Of a stretch of 64,000 nt of DNA, positions 36,708 through 50,200 are shown piece after piece; within the stretch, counting starts at the first letter, position 1; each line of letters starts with the position of its first letter. The stretch is from Purshia tridentata. Taxonomy: Eukaryota; Streptophyta; Magnoliopsida; Rosales; Rosaceae. The position numbers and the translations under genes are program-made. Below the pieces are notes generated by a model. That model did no database searches. It worked only from the letters and a program-made list of their open reading frames with translations, and had not been told where the DNA came from. The stretch spans positions 1-64,000 of the forward strand of contig QANT01002310.1 in assembly GCA_003254885.1 (NCBI GenBank). The letters run 5' to 3'.

Positions 36708-36746
<39 letters not shown>

Positions 36747-36934
36747 AAACTCCCAAATTTCGGGTGACCCTAAACCGAAAAGCCCAACGAGATTTATAGG
36801 TCACCTTAAACCGGATACAAGGTGCAATTGGGCCACCACAGCTGCCCTTCGCTCGCATTTACCTTCTTCCTCTATCAACAACTAAACGCGCAAATCTCTC
36901 TCTGTGTTATCGGAAACTACCCAACTGTACAACC
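35891..36934. other. TWINKY-CLPP4 spacer with a poly(A) run
   Basis: It holds the TWINKY 3' UTR, then AT-rich DNA, then an A run of about 36 bases (36711-36745). The final ~190 bp (36746-36934) should be the CLPP4 promoter and 5' UTR; no plain TATA box is seen, and a CT-rich stretch lies near 36890-36905. No gene. Confidence 0.6.
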
Positions 36935-38839
36935 ATGGACGTGCTCTCAATCTCAACGCCACTCTTCTCCCACACCCCCACTCCCAACCTCTCTCACAGC
37001 ACTAGTCCCAAACCAATCTCCTACTTTCCCACTTCTTTAAGAACCCCCACACTCAAATCTCTGTCTCTCCAAACCCCAAAACCCACTTTCACCTCCAAGT
37101 CCCAAGCACTCGACCATTCGCTCCTTATTTCCTCTGCGCCTCAGACGCCGGGTACGGCCATGAGAGGCGCCGAGGGCGACGCCATGGGGCTTTTGCTCAG
37201 GGAGAGGATTGTTTTCTTGGGCAGTAGCATAGATGACTTTGTGGCCGACGCTATTATTAGCCAGTTGATTTTGTTGGATGCTCAGGACTCTAAAAAGGAT
37301 ATCAAACTCTTCATTAACTCCACTGGTGGCTCTCTCAGGTTCTACATCTTTTTTCGCATCTGGGTTTGCTTGGCTTCTTGTTAATTGCTTGAAAACATTG
37401 AAAATGTTATGATGTTATTTGGTTGGATTTCATTGTAATTGTCGTGTCTGGGGAAAGACACTATTTTGACATCGTAGATTATTGATATGGTATTTGGGTG
37501 TTCGACTTCTATTAGGTTGAGTAAGTATAGTTTAATTTTTGATATGGTGATAACATTGTGAAATATGCTTATATGGATGTCTCATTATATCTTATTTGCA
37601 CTTTCGAATGGTATGTTTGTTTTTCTGCATTTTGTTTGGATAACACTGATACTTGATTAGATAAGAAAATGGATTTAGATGGTTTATTCATGTATCATGG
37701 AGACTCAAATTGTTTCTGGTTGAAAATGTTATGAGAATAGAGAAAGGCTAAATCTTTGGGTCGATGTTAGGAACAAAAGCATGTTGAATTTGATATAGCA
37801 ACTGGGAATATTCACTATTTATTCCTCCATTGTCTTGGTATTGAGATTATGCCATAAGTTTTTAGGGAGGCAAGGTTGAGTTGTGTGATTCACCTTTGTT
37901 GATAAATTTGTGCTTTTGGTGGAGGACAAGTTTTTTAGAGCTGTGGTATTTTGGTTGGAAATGAATTTTAGGGTCTTTGAAGGAAAATTTTGGAGCAGGT
38001 AGATTTCATGCTTTTGGGATGCTCACATTGTGGGCATTGGTTTGTAAAGAGTTTAGAGATAATACCAATTGTCTTTTTTTATTTGGATTGGGGGGCTGTT
38101 GTTCTTGAGTCTTTGTTTTTGTATTATGCATTATGTAATTGTTGTATTAGGTGGACTGCTTGTTCATTAGTTTACTATTGAACATTATTCTGCTGTATAT
38201 CTTTTCCTGTTTGTTTTTGCCATTATCCTGCTGTATATGCTTTACTGTAATTGGTTTAATGTTAAACATTATTCTGCTGTATATATTTTCATGTTGGCCC
38301 TGCTCTTAGTCTTCTTATTTTCTTGCTGACTTGTCTTTCCTGTTATTTATGTTAGTGCTACATTGGCTATTTATGATGTCGTTCAACTTGTGAGGGCTGA
38401 TGTCTCCACAGTTGCACTTGGCATTGCAGCATCAACAGCTTCAATAATCCTTGGTGGTGGCACCAAAGGCAAGCGGTTTGCAATGCCCAATACACGTGTT
38501 ATGATTCATCAACCTCTTGGAGGTGCTAGTGGCCAGGCAATAGATGTGGAAATTCAAGCCAAAGAAGTCATGCATAATAAAAACAATGTCACAAGAATTA
38601 TTTCAAGTGTCACTGGTCGCCCATTTGAACAAGTAGAAAAAGATATTGACAGGGATCGCTATATGTCTCCCATAGAAGCAGTTGAATATGGAATAATCGA
38701 TGGAGTTATTGACGGAGATAGCATCATTCCACTGGAGCCTGTCCCAGAAAGGGTGACAGGAAGACTGAATTATGAGGAAATTAGTAAAGATCCAAGGAAA
38801 TTCTTGACACCAGACGTCCCTGATGACGAGATATATTAG
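36935..38839 (+). CDS. CLPP4: ATP-dependent Clp protease proteolytic subunit 4, chloroplastic
   Basis: Two exons: 36935-37338 and 38356-38839; 295 aa, close to Arabidopsis CLPP4 (292). It is a serine-protease subunit of the plastid stromal Clp core complex, which degrades proteins handed over by ClpC chaperones. The first ~65 residues are Ser/Pro/Thr/Lys-rich without acids: a transit peptide. Mature part: [19 protein letters not shown]; catalytic Ser about 161 in GIAASTAS; His about 186 in MIHQPLGG; Asp about 235 in [10 protein letters not shown]-terminal tail [13 protein letters not shown] typical of CLPP4. The ClpP loop normally written NSPGGS reads NSTGGS here. The single intron breaks the codon after GGSL. 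The gene stands between TWINKY and TWINKLE on the same strand. Confidence 0.96.
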
Positions 38840-40092
38840 TTTTGGCCATTTGATTGTGAGGTAGATCATTCTGACGGCTTTCTGATTATGTGTTAATTGC
38901 ATAGAATTTTGTGCTTAAGCCATGAAATTTGAGAAACCCAGAACTTGTAATTAAAGCATTGATGCCTTTTATTCTAAAGTTTCAGTGATTATTTCAGTTT
39001 ATGGTCATTAAGAAACAGCTATTATATGACCTGGATTTATTTTGGTTGCATGTTATATCCCAATGACTCCTATTTTGACTCATTTTACTGTGAGTTTGGT
39101 GAGTTTAGGATGACTACCGGTTAACAAGAGTTGGTCGGACATGAACTTGCAAGTTGCAACTTCTTGATTTGGTCGGGACTGCTCGGGAAGGAGGATTTAG
39201 CTGAGATATGTTCTCAGCTTGTATACTAGATGTGGTAGGAGGATGAATGACACTACTACATCAGAAATTAGTTCATTCCAAATACAGAGTGCGCAGGCTC
39301 ACAGCTAAAGTTGCAACTGCATCGGCCGAAGGGCATTGACATATGGCAAAGCTGTAAAGGGGATTGGGTGATCGCTCGAAACGTCCATTTGCATTAGCAC
39401 TTTAGTGATTTGATTCTATTTTAACTTGACAAATTGGTTTATATTTAGACCAAAAAAATACAAATTGGTTATCCTAGCCTTTTTTCCTTAATGGGATTTT
39501 TAGATTCCAATTGTATCCTCCAAATAAAAATTAAAAAGGAAATTTTTTTTTGCTCTTATCCACGACCATGACTACCATTGTCAATGATTTTCTTTTCTTT
39601 TAAAATTTTAAAAGGAAAAAAAAACCGTTTTTAGTTCTTGTGTTTAAATATATGATTTTGTTTTTGTTATTTTTGAATAGCATTCGTGAGTTTAAATATG
39701 ATTTGAGGTAAAATGCAGTGATTAAAATTATTTTTTTCTCATTTAAAAAAGAAAAAGGATGATTGGCCAAAAAAAAAGGGATGAGGGGATAACAATTTGA
39801 TGATGGGTAACAAAGTAATTTTAGAAGTAAACAGGAATTTAGAGGGCAATGCTCCGGGTTGGGGCATCTTAGATAGTCGGGTACGGGTTGGCATAGTTGA
39901 TTAAAGATTTTGAGAACGAGCGCGCAACCAGACGGCGCCCCTTAAACCCCGCCTAACTGACCTGACCTGTCTCTTTTTCTGCTCTTCCCACTACACTGTT
40001 ATGGAACCCAACCCAGTTGAATACCAAAAAAGAAGAGTAGGAAGCCCTTGACACACAGGTTGTTCAAAACCCAGTTGCGAGTTTGCAGAGAT
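38840..40092. other. CLPP4-TWINKLE spacer
   Basis: It holds the CLPP4 3' UTR (first ~150-200 bp) and the TWINKLE promoter. AT-rich with homopolymer runs (39540-39780). A GC-richer stretch just before TWINKLE (39890-40050) is likely its core promoter and 5' UTR. No gene or clear repeat seen. Confidence 0.5.
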
Positions 40093-43000
40093 ATGCGTCT
40101 TCTTCTTCTTTCACGACCTCTTCGCAAGCATTCCTTCTTATCCTCAACCACTAGTCCTCTAATGGGCTCTAAGAAACTGTTCAAGTCCACTTTTCTTTCC
40201 AACCCATTAACCCCTTCTTTACATAGACACCCGTTTCACTCCCATAGACTCATTTTCTCTGCACTTCCGTCAAAACCCATGACTAAAACTCGGTCACTTT
40301 GCCTTAGGACTAATGGATATTCTTATGCCTCCCATGCCAGTGCCCCCACACCAGGTATGACCCTTCAGACTCATGTGCATAAACTTGAGCTAACGCAGAA
40401 GGATAGGAAATATGGTGCTGTAGATTTTTGTTTAATTATTGTATGATGTTTTTGAAGTTTAATTGAAAATCCCAGAAGAAGGTGGGCTACAGCCTACATG
40501 TATTCGGTGTGTGTGTATGTACATGTACATGTGGACCTTTTTTTTAAAGGATTATACAAATACTATATATATTATTTGTTTTAATTTTGTATGTAGCTCG
40601 TTTGGAAAGCCCAGAAGAGCAGAGAGTGGATTATAACCAATTGGGGATTTTGAAGCGGAAATTGACGGAGCTTGGCATAGACGATGAAATTTCGTTACCA
40701 GGGCAGTACGACCACTTGATATGTCCAATGGTATGTTATAGTATTACTTCTGCCCCCTGTATTATAGTGTATTTCAAAAAATCTTTTGGAGTTTGGTTTG
40801 TTTAGGATTGCATTAATTACTGAATCTGTAAGATGCTAATTGTAAAAGTATAAGCTTATGTGCCATTTTTGTAGGCAATTTTCTCATAGAAAATAAGAAT
40901 ATAACAATGACATTTGAGAAAACCAAAAACAATCTCACTTGACATTTTCCTTTATAAGGACTAGAGACACATATAAGGGTGGAACAGCCCAGATATAATG
41001 GGAAATTGTTTAGTGAAGTAAATTAATCTGATTAAGGACAATTTTGAACGTTTTAGCAATTAGTTAAGATAGAAAATTTCGGATTTGGAGTGGACATGAT
41101 GTACTACAGACTGGATTGAACCGGTAGACATGCTTTTCTTTTACATTAGTAAAAGAAATAAACAAATGTCCAGTCTTAAATTGAAGTGCTTTCTCATATG
41201 CTAGTGCAAAGGTGGTGAAACAGAGGAAAAGAGCTTCTCCGTTTTTGTTTCGGAAGATGGGTATGCTTCTGCTAGTATTTTACAAGTTTTATTCTTATTT
41301 ATTAACAGATTGAAAATCATGATATTGTCATTTATGAGTTCTTAGGGGTGCTGCAGCTTGGAATTGCTTTCGTGGAAAATGTGGGTGGAAAGGTGTCACA
41401 AGGGTATGACTGTCTCTGTATCCCAGTTTGATTTAGAATAGATTGCTATTACATTATATTGAAAATCCATGGATAAGAGAATAACATGGCATAGGGCCAC
41501 CCTTTTCGTGCAGGCATTTGCACAAAGAAGTCCATCATATGAAACTTCAAATCAAATCACCAAAGTTAAGAACATAAGGGAAATCACAGTGGAAAGCCTA
41601 GGACTGGAACCACTTTGTGAGGAGGTTAAAACTTGTTACTATTTTCTGAAGTTTTTGTGATTCTCTTGTTAATCCTTTCTTATTGTTATTATTTTCTGAA
41701 GTTTGAGTGCTTATTGTACTGGATTGTGACACTAATACCAGCAATTATCAGTAAACTTTTGTTTTTCTTTCCTAGTGCAACATAGTTGTCATTGATATGG
41801 GCTGTAAACAGGGTTGTGTTAGGAATGATTGAGCCAATTTTGCGGATTAGGTTTAGTTAATTGAGCTAATTTAGTTGATTTGTTTGGGCTGATTTGGATG
41901 ATTACTAAGAAATGTTCATCGAATTTTTGTTTTTGTTTTTTTTTTCTATTTTTTATGTAAGGCTGTAGAAGCCTATATAAATTACTCAATTGATGGAAGA
42001 AAAAATAAGATTTCTTCTCCTTTTCTTAATTTTCTTTTCAACAATAGTGAATTCATATTTATTTTTCCCTTGTTTCAGCTTGTTGGTTATTTTGAGGAGC
42101 GAATGATATCAAGAGAAACATTGGAGAGAAATGCTGTAATGCAAAAAAGTACAGGTGATCAGGTGCATGACGCTAAGGAAAAACAATTATTACTTTTTCA
42201 TCTTTATATTATGATGCTTGCGATCTTAGTTGTGTAAATGAGAACAATATGTTTATGTTAGTACTTCAATTATCTGAATAACTAGACTTTAGAAGTATCC
42301 TCTTTTCACCTATAGCGATCACAACTGAACCAGACAGATGAAATGGGATCAGAAGTTTTGTTAGTAAATGTGAAGAAATAGATCTTCATAGGGCTACCTA
42401 TTTTGGCTTTAGGTTTTTTCAGTACACAACATTATAGATACTCAAAGACATTGTATTTTCCTAAGACCTGAATAAATAGACTCTTAATAACAGTAGACTC
42501 AAATAAAGACTCTTAATAAAACTTGACAGAACTCTAGATTGACTCTTGATTTATTGATTTATGTATTTTAAATGACCAACTCTTAAACTACCATGGACAC
42601 TTCTCTTTGGACCAAAAAGGCTTTAGTTTTAGGGTTGGGCCAATGAACTTAGTCTTGGGCTTTCAAAGTGGATATTTCTTTTCCAACCATTTGTAGCTAC
42701 TGCATCATAAACACCAGAATGGTTCATAATGGTGTGGGCATTCTACTTCCTGTATATAAAATGTCTCTTTTCTCACATAATTTAATGCATCATGTGTATT
42801 TTAATTTGAAAGTAGCTACATCCTATGGTTTAAATAGTTGAAAAATAACCTTTCATAGATTGGATAATTCTAATTAGTTCCAAATCTTCGTAATTGACTT
42901 GTATTTGTTATATATGAAGCTTATGAATTTCAAAACCTTGTATTGATGAAGTTATACTTAAGGTATACAACTGAAAAAAGTTGCATTTAAGTTTTACTGC

Positions 43001-44160
43001 CCCTTTATTAGAGAGTGGTGCTTCAATTATTCTTGATAACATGAATTAAGAAATGTTAGGCTGACACCAAGCAAAATCATTACCTCAGCACTGAAGCAGA
43101 TATTCCATTTAAGTCTATTCGACCTAGATGTGACTATTATTTTGCCTTACTTAATTGCTTCTGAAATTTGATATGCAGATTTCCATTGCATTTACTTATT
43201 GGAGGAATGGAAAGCTTGTTAGTTGCAAGTATCGGGACATCAACAAGCAGTTCTGGCAGGTTCTCGCAATAATTGATACTTTGTATATCTAAACCAAATG
43301 TTTTAACAAGCAGTGGTTGAAATGCTGAGGATATAATGTGTGTGTGTGTGTGTGTAATTATGAGGGTGCGCTTGGCCCAATATTTGGACTTGCCTCAAGT
43401 GACCTGGTGGTCGTGGGTTTGAGTTGCAGAAACTACCTGTATAGAAGCAGGGTTATGACTGCTTACATCTTGTTCTCCCCAGACCCTGTGTTGACTTAGT
43501 GCACTGGGCCACTCTTCATGTGTGACTCTGCATGCGTGCACGTGTGTTTAGAGAGAGAGATAGAGTTTTTTGGTTTCAGTAATATTGTTATTTGGATCTC
43601 ATTATTTTTCTTTTATCTCAGGAAAAGGATACTGAAAAGATCTTCTATGGGCTGGATGATATAGAGGAAACTAATGATATCATCATTGTATGGCTTCCAC
43701 CTTTTTTGCAGTGAATGATGCCTTAAAAAATTATTATGGAAACTGATATCTATTATTTTTATTTTATAATTTAGGTTGAAGGCGAAATGGATAAGCTTGC
43801 AATGGAAGAAGCTGGCTTTCGTAATTGCGTGAGTGTCCCCGATGGTGCTCCTGCAATGGTTTCCAAAAAGGACTTGCCACCTGAAGAGAAGGTTTGTGTC
43901 ATCCTTAAGATGTTCTATAACTTTTCTTACTTTTACTCATCTAATTTATATAGAAATTGTTATGCAGTGGGTTTACTTTACAGATATCAATTTTGGTACT
44001 TGAATTTTGCATATCCAACGCTATGTTTACCATTGAAAAGAACTCCTTGAAATAGCAATGAAATATCTCTTACATTTTTTATTTTATATGAAATGTGGAT
44101 GTTTATTCATTAAAAGAAAGATGAGTTAAAAGAAAAGATGGACATCCTCTTCCCAAAAAG

Positions 44161-44208
<48 letters not shown>

Positions 44209-47200
44209 TGGACATCTGGTCCATCTATATGTTGCTGACTGCTAAAGCCTAATGAGAATTGAGTTACATTCAACTCAACCTCCTCCAAGTCAAGATTAAT
44301 TAAACTATATGGAACATCTCTAAAGTGTTTAGACCATGACTCCTATAGAATATTTGCCCAATAAAATCCACCTCCTCTACGTTGTGATCAAATATGATAT
44401 TCTTTCACAAAATAGTCTTCTTCTTGGCCCCAACACCCAATATCCTCACAATTATTTCTTGGCTAAACAAATGCAAAAAGTTAATCCAAATTTGCGATGT
44501 GAAAGGCCAATGCAGAAACAACATTCTTCCTGGGTCAGCCTAGCCTGGCTTGATAGAGGGGCTACACCTGCTGAACTCAACTCCAATTAGGCTTGATCGC
44601 TACCTGGCTCAGGTCAGCTTGGCCTTTCCTTTAATACCAACCCAAGATGGCTGTTAGGGTCAGCAGCCAAGGTCTACCTGATCTTTTTACTTTTTAGTTT
44701 AAATAATTCAGTTATCTAAAATTAAGTTCATAATTAAATAAAACTAACTCAAACCTATAACAAATAAACAAGCTCATGTAACTAATAAAAATTATTTGTA
44801 TAATATTTATGATAACAAAAATTTATACACTGAGCCTCTGGCCTGGCCTATTGTGTCTGGCAAGAAACCTTGACCCAAGCATAGCCAAGCCCTTTATGGT
44901 CTGGCCCAATCAGGTTAGGTTGGATTGGCCATTGGGCTTTGCTGCCTGTCCGTATCACATCCGCTGGGCTGGTAAACCACTCTTCCAATCCCTCCTATAT
45001 GGTTAAAAACCATGATTGGCTGGATTTTATAACATAGAATAAAAAAGGATTTACATGAAAAGACCCTGAGTCATGAATATTCCAACATCTTTTGGCAGAC
45101 TGGATTGGCTTTAATAATATTGTTAATCCAATGCAACAAATCTGAAAGTTTTGTCAACCTAGGGAGAAAATTACTGTATTACTATTCAAAGATAACCAAT
45201 ATAAGTAAAGAAACATGAGTGCAAATATAATTGCTGCACCAAGTTTCTTTCCAAACTTGAATTTAGTCCTATTCTCAATCACAAATTTGGTATTAAATAT
45301 CATTTGTATGACCATTTATTTTCTCATAATTCTACTGCGTGAAAATTTTGTTCATAGTTTTGGTGATGGGTTTTTGTTTTTGTTTATACTGTGACGGGGC
45401 ACTGCAGAGAAAGTGGAGCTAGAATATCACTTCTGCATCTAATTACTAGGCAATTTCAATATCTGCTTCTATTTGTCAAGAAAGTTTGGATCTGATGCTT
45501 CTTTTGTCTATTCTGTAAAGCTAGGATACAAAGTATCAATATCTGTGGAACTGCAAAGAGTACTTAAAGAAGGTTGGTAAATAAGTTTAATGCTACTAAT
45601 TACAACACGTCATTAAGGATTTCAGGGATTTGGTTCTAATGCTATTAATTTTGATAGGCATCACGCATTATACTTGCCACTGATGGAGATACTCCTGGTC
45701 AAGCCCTAGCTGAAGAGCTTGCACGTCGCCTTGGAAGAGAAAGGTTTCCATGATTGTGTGGTGTTGTTTAAATTGAAACTATCTTGATGTTGGCTTGCTA
45801 CGAATAACTGTCTGCTATTCATGTGATTGCAGATGCTGGCGAGTCAGTTGGCCAAAGAAATATAACGTTGATCACTTAAACAACAATAAAAATGCCACGG
45901 ATCACTTCAAAGATGCAAATGAGGTCAGAGACACTGCGTATATTGTGATGAGGATTTAGTTTGATATCAGATTTTTTTATTATATTGGATTTTATATGTT
46001 TGATGTATACATATAATAATAAAATGTAGATCATCTTAGAATAGTTTCTGACATTCGAAATATATCTATTATCTATACACATGTGCTTGTGCGTATTATA
46101 TTTCTTCTGAAGATTGAGTTAACTTGTGGGATAACATTCAGTTTTCATGTTGCATGTTATGCATACATATGAAGCTGGTACAATTCTGTTTTTCCTCGCA
46201 TAATAGCACATTCTTGTGATATTGTTCTTAACCAAGTTGCATGGAAATAATTTCTGATACTTTATGTGTCTTGCATCATGCATCTTCCCTGGAACTAAAA
46301 AAGATCTTATCATTGGTATTTTGTAATGCTCATATGGTTTTTTATGAAGAGACATTCTAAATTTTATTTTATATTTTACTCTGAAATCACTGTAGCCATC
46401 CTTACCATCTCTTGTAATTTGCCTGTACAGGTTCTCATGTATTTGGGTTCTGATGTATTGAAGGAAGTAATTGAGAATGCTGAGTTATATCCTATACGTG
46501 GATTGTTCAGATTTGCAAATTACTTTGATGAAATTGATGCATATTATCATCGGACTCTTGGGTATGAGTTTGGAGTTTCAACTGGGTGGAGAGATCTGAA
46601 TAACTTGTACAATGTAAGCATAGACCTGGATTACATGTTTCTAAGTGACAAATAAGACTTTAGCATATATTATTCTTGTTTATGATGTGTTGGTTTATAT
46701 AATTATATTAAGGTGTATGAGAACATAACAAGAGAGGAATTATACATTATATTATTATTGTAAGGTATACACACTTATAAGTGGAATGAATAATTATATA
46801 TGGCCTAGGTATATAGATTGTTCAATTTTGCCAACTGATCTGATCTGATGTTTTGTTATTCTTTTTCTCTGCATAGATGGCAAGCAAGATATAAACGAAA
46901 GGGTTAGGGTTATGATAGGCTATCCCATCCAATGTGCCAAAACAAATATAAAGGAATTAAATAATTTATGTATTTCCTTTTCTTAGTGTTATCATGAGTT
47001 GTCACAAGTATATTTATAGAGTGTGTTTTACATCTGGTTCCTTCCTTTGTATTCTGATCTGTTGAAAGATCTGATGGGGATGAGTAGTTGTGGAGATAAA
47101 TGCTTTTCTAATTCTTATGTTTTTATTTTAAGGTTGTGCCGGGTGAGTTGACTATAGTAACAGGGGTCCCTAATTCAGGCAAGAGTGAGTGGATTGATGC

Positions 47201-50200
47201 TCTCTTGTGCAATATCAATGAGAGTGCTGGGTGGAAATTTGCACTTTGCTCTATGGAGAATAAGGTAAGCTAGTTAATTAAAGAATCTACATGTGCTATT
47301 TCTTCTATATGGATCCTCCTGTTCCATCTATATGTGATTTGTAGACAGAGTATGGCTTAGGCACACTTTTGATTTGGAAGTTATTAAAACCTTTGTGACT
47401 TGAAAACTGTAAGAATATCTTGATATTTTTCTTATTCTGTTTCTTGTACTAGAGTCTGACTGACTTTTTGAGAATTCTAGCTCCAAATATTTCTCGGAGA
47501 ACAATGAAAATAGGACTGCAACTCTTTATATGAAGCTTGCTGTCCAGAATATAGCAGAGGTTTAACTATAGACCACCCAGTTGAGGACCAACGTCCCTAG
47601 CATTTACAGAATATAACCTGCCCTCTAAAATACCTGGAAGATTTCCCTATATACTTCAGAAACAATTCTGGATCCGAACTCTTTATTCTTGGTGACAAGA
47701 AACATCCTTGAAAATGATACATCTCTTTTCCAATTTTACTATCCTAGACCATGACTTATTTACTCTGTTTCAGACTGTGTAGAGTTTATTAACAGTGCAT
47801 TATTTATATCCTCCTTTTTTAATGGGACAGGCTGCCACAGTGGTCAATCATTCTCAGCTGAAACTCATAGTTCCCTAATCCTGCATTTCAGTGGTGATCA
47901 TTTTGCTGTCACTGTGCCTGGTTCTCGGTGTTGGGAATAAATCCTCATGTCACAACAAATATTAATAACGGTGGAAATATAAAAATAATAAGTAAAAAGC
48001 CAAGAAGATAAAATTATAAGAACACACCAAGATATATGTGGTTTGGTAAAGTCCTGCATACATCCACGGAGAGTATTCACCTTCACTATACAAAAATCAT
48101 TTCTCATGAGTGAATCCCAAACCCGGTCCTTGTATCCAATTGAATACCTGTACACCCTTTCTCAAACCCAGTAAAGAACACTCTACACACCTCTCTCTCT
48201 CTCTCTCTCTAGCTTACAAATAACTCAAGCCACCAGTAAAGCAAATGGCTGGCCTGAAGTTTAGTTCCCATGCATTGGATATTTCAATGCACTCATTATG
48301 TTCCAAGTTGACCTAATCTCCACTCAGGAGGGTTCCACGAAACCCAACACTGTAGTACCAGTCTGAGTGTGCACTATTATAGACGTAATTGGCAGATCTT
48401 TTTAACCATGTTCTCTTATGTCATAGTTTCGTTTTTGCTCCTTGTGTACTCTCTTTCATATTATACCCTTCTCATAAATGATATACAGGTTCGGGAGCAT
48501 GCGAGAAAATTGCTGGAGAAACACATAAAGAAGCCTTTCTTTGATGCACGGTGAGTTTAAGGGCATGTTTGTTAAACTGGAATCGGAATGAGAAAAAAAA
48601 TGTGGTTTTTAAATTAAAGGGTATTTTAATATTAGTATGAAAAGTATAATTTATTTATCTAAAATAAAGGGCATTTTTGAATTTTCATTAAAAATGTGGG
48701 GGCATTTGGACATGAAAAAATTCACTGCCATTCCCCCTCCCTCAATCCGACCCCCCTTAAGGAGTCCGAATCACCCAAAATCAGGAATCCCACTCCTGAT
48801 TTTGTTGGGCCCCACTTCCATTCCCATTTCTCCCCAAGTTTAGTAAACAAGGGAATGAGAATGGGAATTGGAATGATTCCCATGTGTAGGTAAACACAGG
48901 AATGGGAATCATTCCCACACCTTTCACTCCCACTCCCTCCCGATAGGTAAACATATTCTAAGATATAAAAAAAATCGAATTGCTTATAAGTTCAGTAATT
49001 TGTAAGGTTTTCCAAAAACCGAAAATTTTAGTCAAGTGAGCAGTAGCCATTTTCAAAACCCAAAAAATTTCAGTTTCAGTTTTGTGCAGAAAAACACCAA
49101 ACTAAACCAGTCAAAAATCTGGCTTGCTCACTTATTCTCGTACACCCTATTCCTCACAAAAGAAGGAAAAACAAAAACAAAATCAAGCAAAGTATAAATA
49201 TCTCCTGCATGCCAATCTGTAAAAATGCTTTAATAATATGATAATTTTCATTTTTCTTCTACGTATGCAAGTCTATGATAAGTAGACTGTTTCCATTGTA
49301 ACTTTCCTTAATTTTTGTGCTATTACCTTTTCCTGTAATTTAATAGTTTCACTCATCACTCTAAAATCCTCTATGATTTTCCGATGTTTGTAGTTTCCTA
49401 TTTTTTTCATAGATTGGTACTATGTTGCATTTCCAGTATCCTTAGATCTACTCTTTCTTTCTAATAAACTATCAATTTTGCATGTTATGATCATTAACTG
49501 TCTTTGATTTTTTGGCTGACTATAGTTATGGTGGTCCTGCTGAGCGGATGAGTGTCGAAGAATTTGAGCAAGGGAAACAGTGGTTAAATGAAACCTTTTA
49601 TCTCATAAGGTAGGTTGCAGTATCAAGTGAACTGTTTGGACTATGACAAATCCATACATATTTTCATGATTAATTATTGTCTTGGAAAACATACCCCATG
49701 GCTACTAGTGTGCACTGTTTTCTGGGCTACTAGTGTGCCTGCTAGTGTATTGCAATACGAGCATGTCAAGAACAATCAAATTATATCTTTAATTTCTCAT
49801 GTTATGAGGGTTATCAAATTTGAAACTTTATGTATACCTGAGTTCTGATCATATTGGTGCCCTACGGATTTTACTCCTGTGGCCATGTTATAGGTGTGAG
49901 GATGATTCCCTTCCAAATATCACTTGGGTTCTTGATCTTGCACGAGCAGCAGTACTTAGGCATGGGGTACGTGGACTTGTAATTGATCCTTACAACGAGC
50001 TTGATCATCAACGTCCTGCAAACCAGTGAGTCTTTTCAATACATCTTTTGTGTTGTATTTTATATAATTTGTTGCGGTTTTGTTGTGCATGTGAACCAGA
50101 ACAGTTAAGTCCCTGAGTTTTATGCTTTGAAGTTCTTACTATATTAAGCTCTTCTGTCTTTCTAACTTTAGGAAAATTATCTCTAGTGTATATTTAAGGA

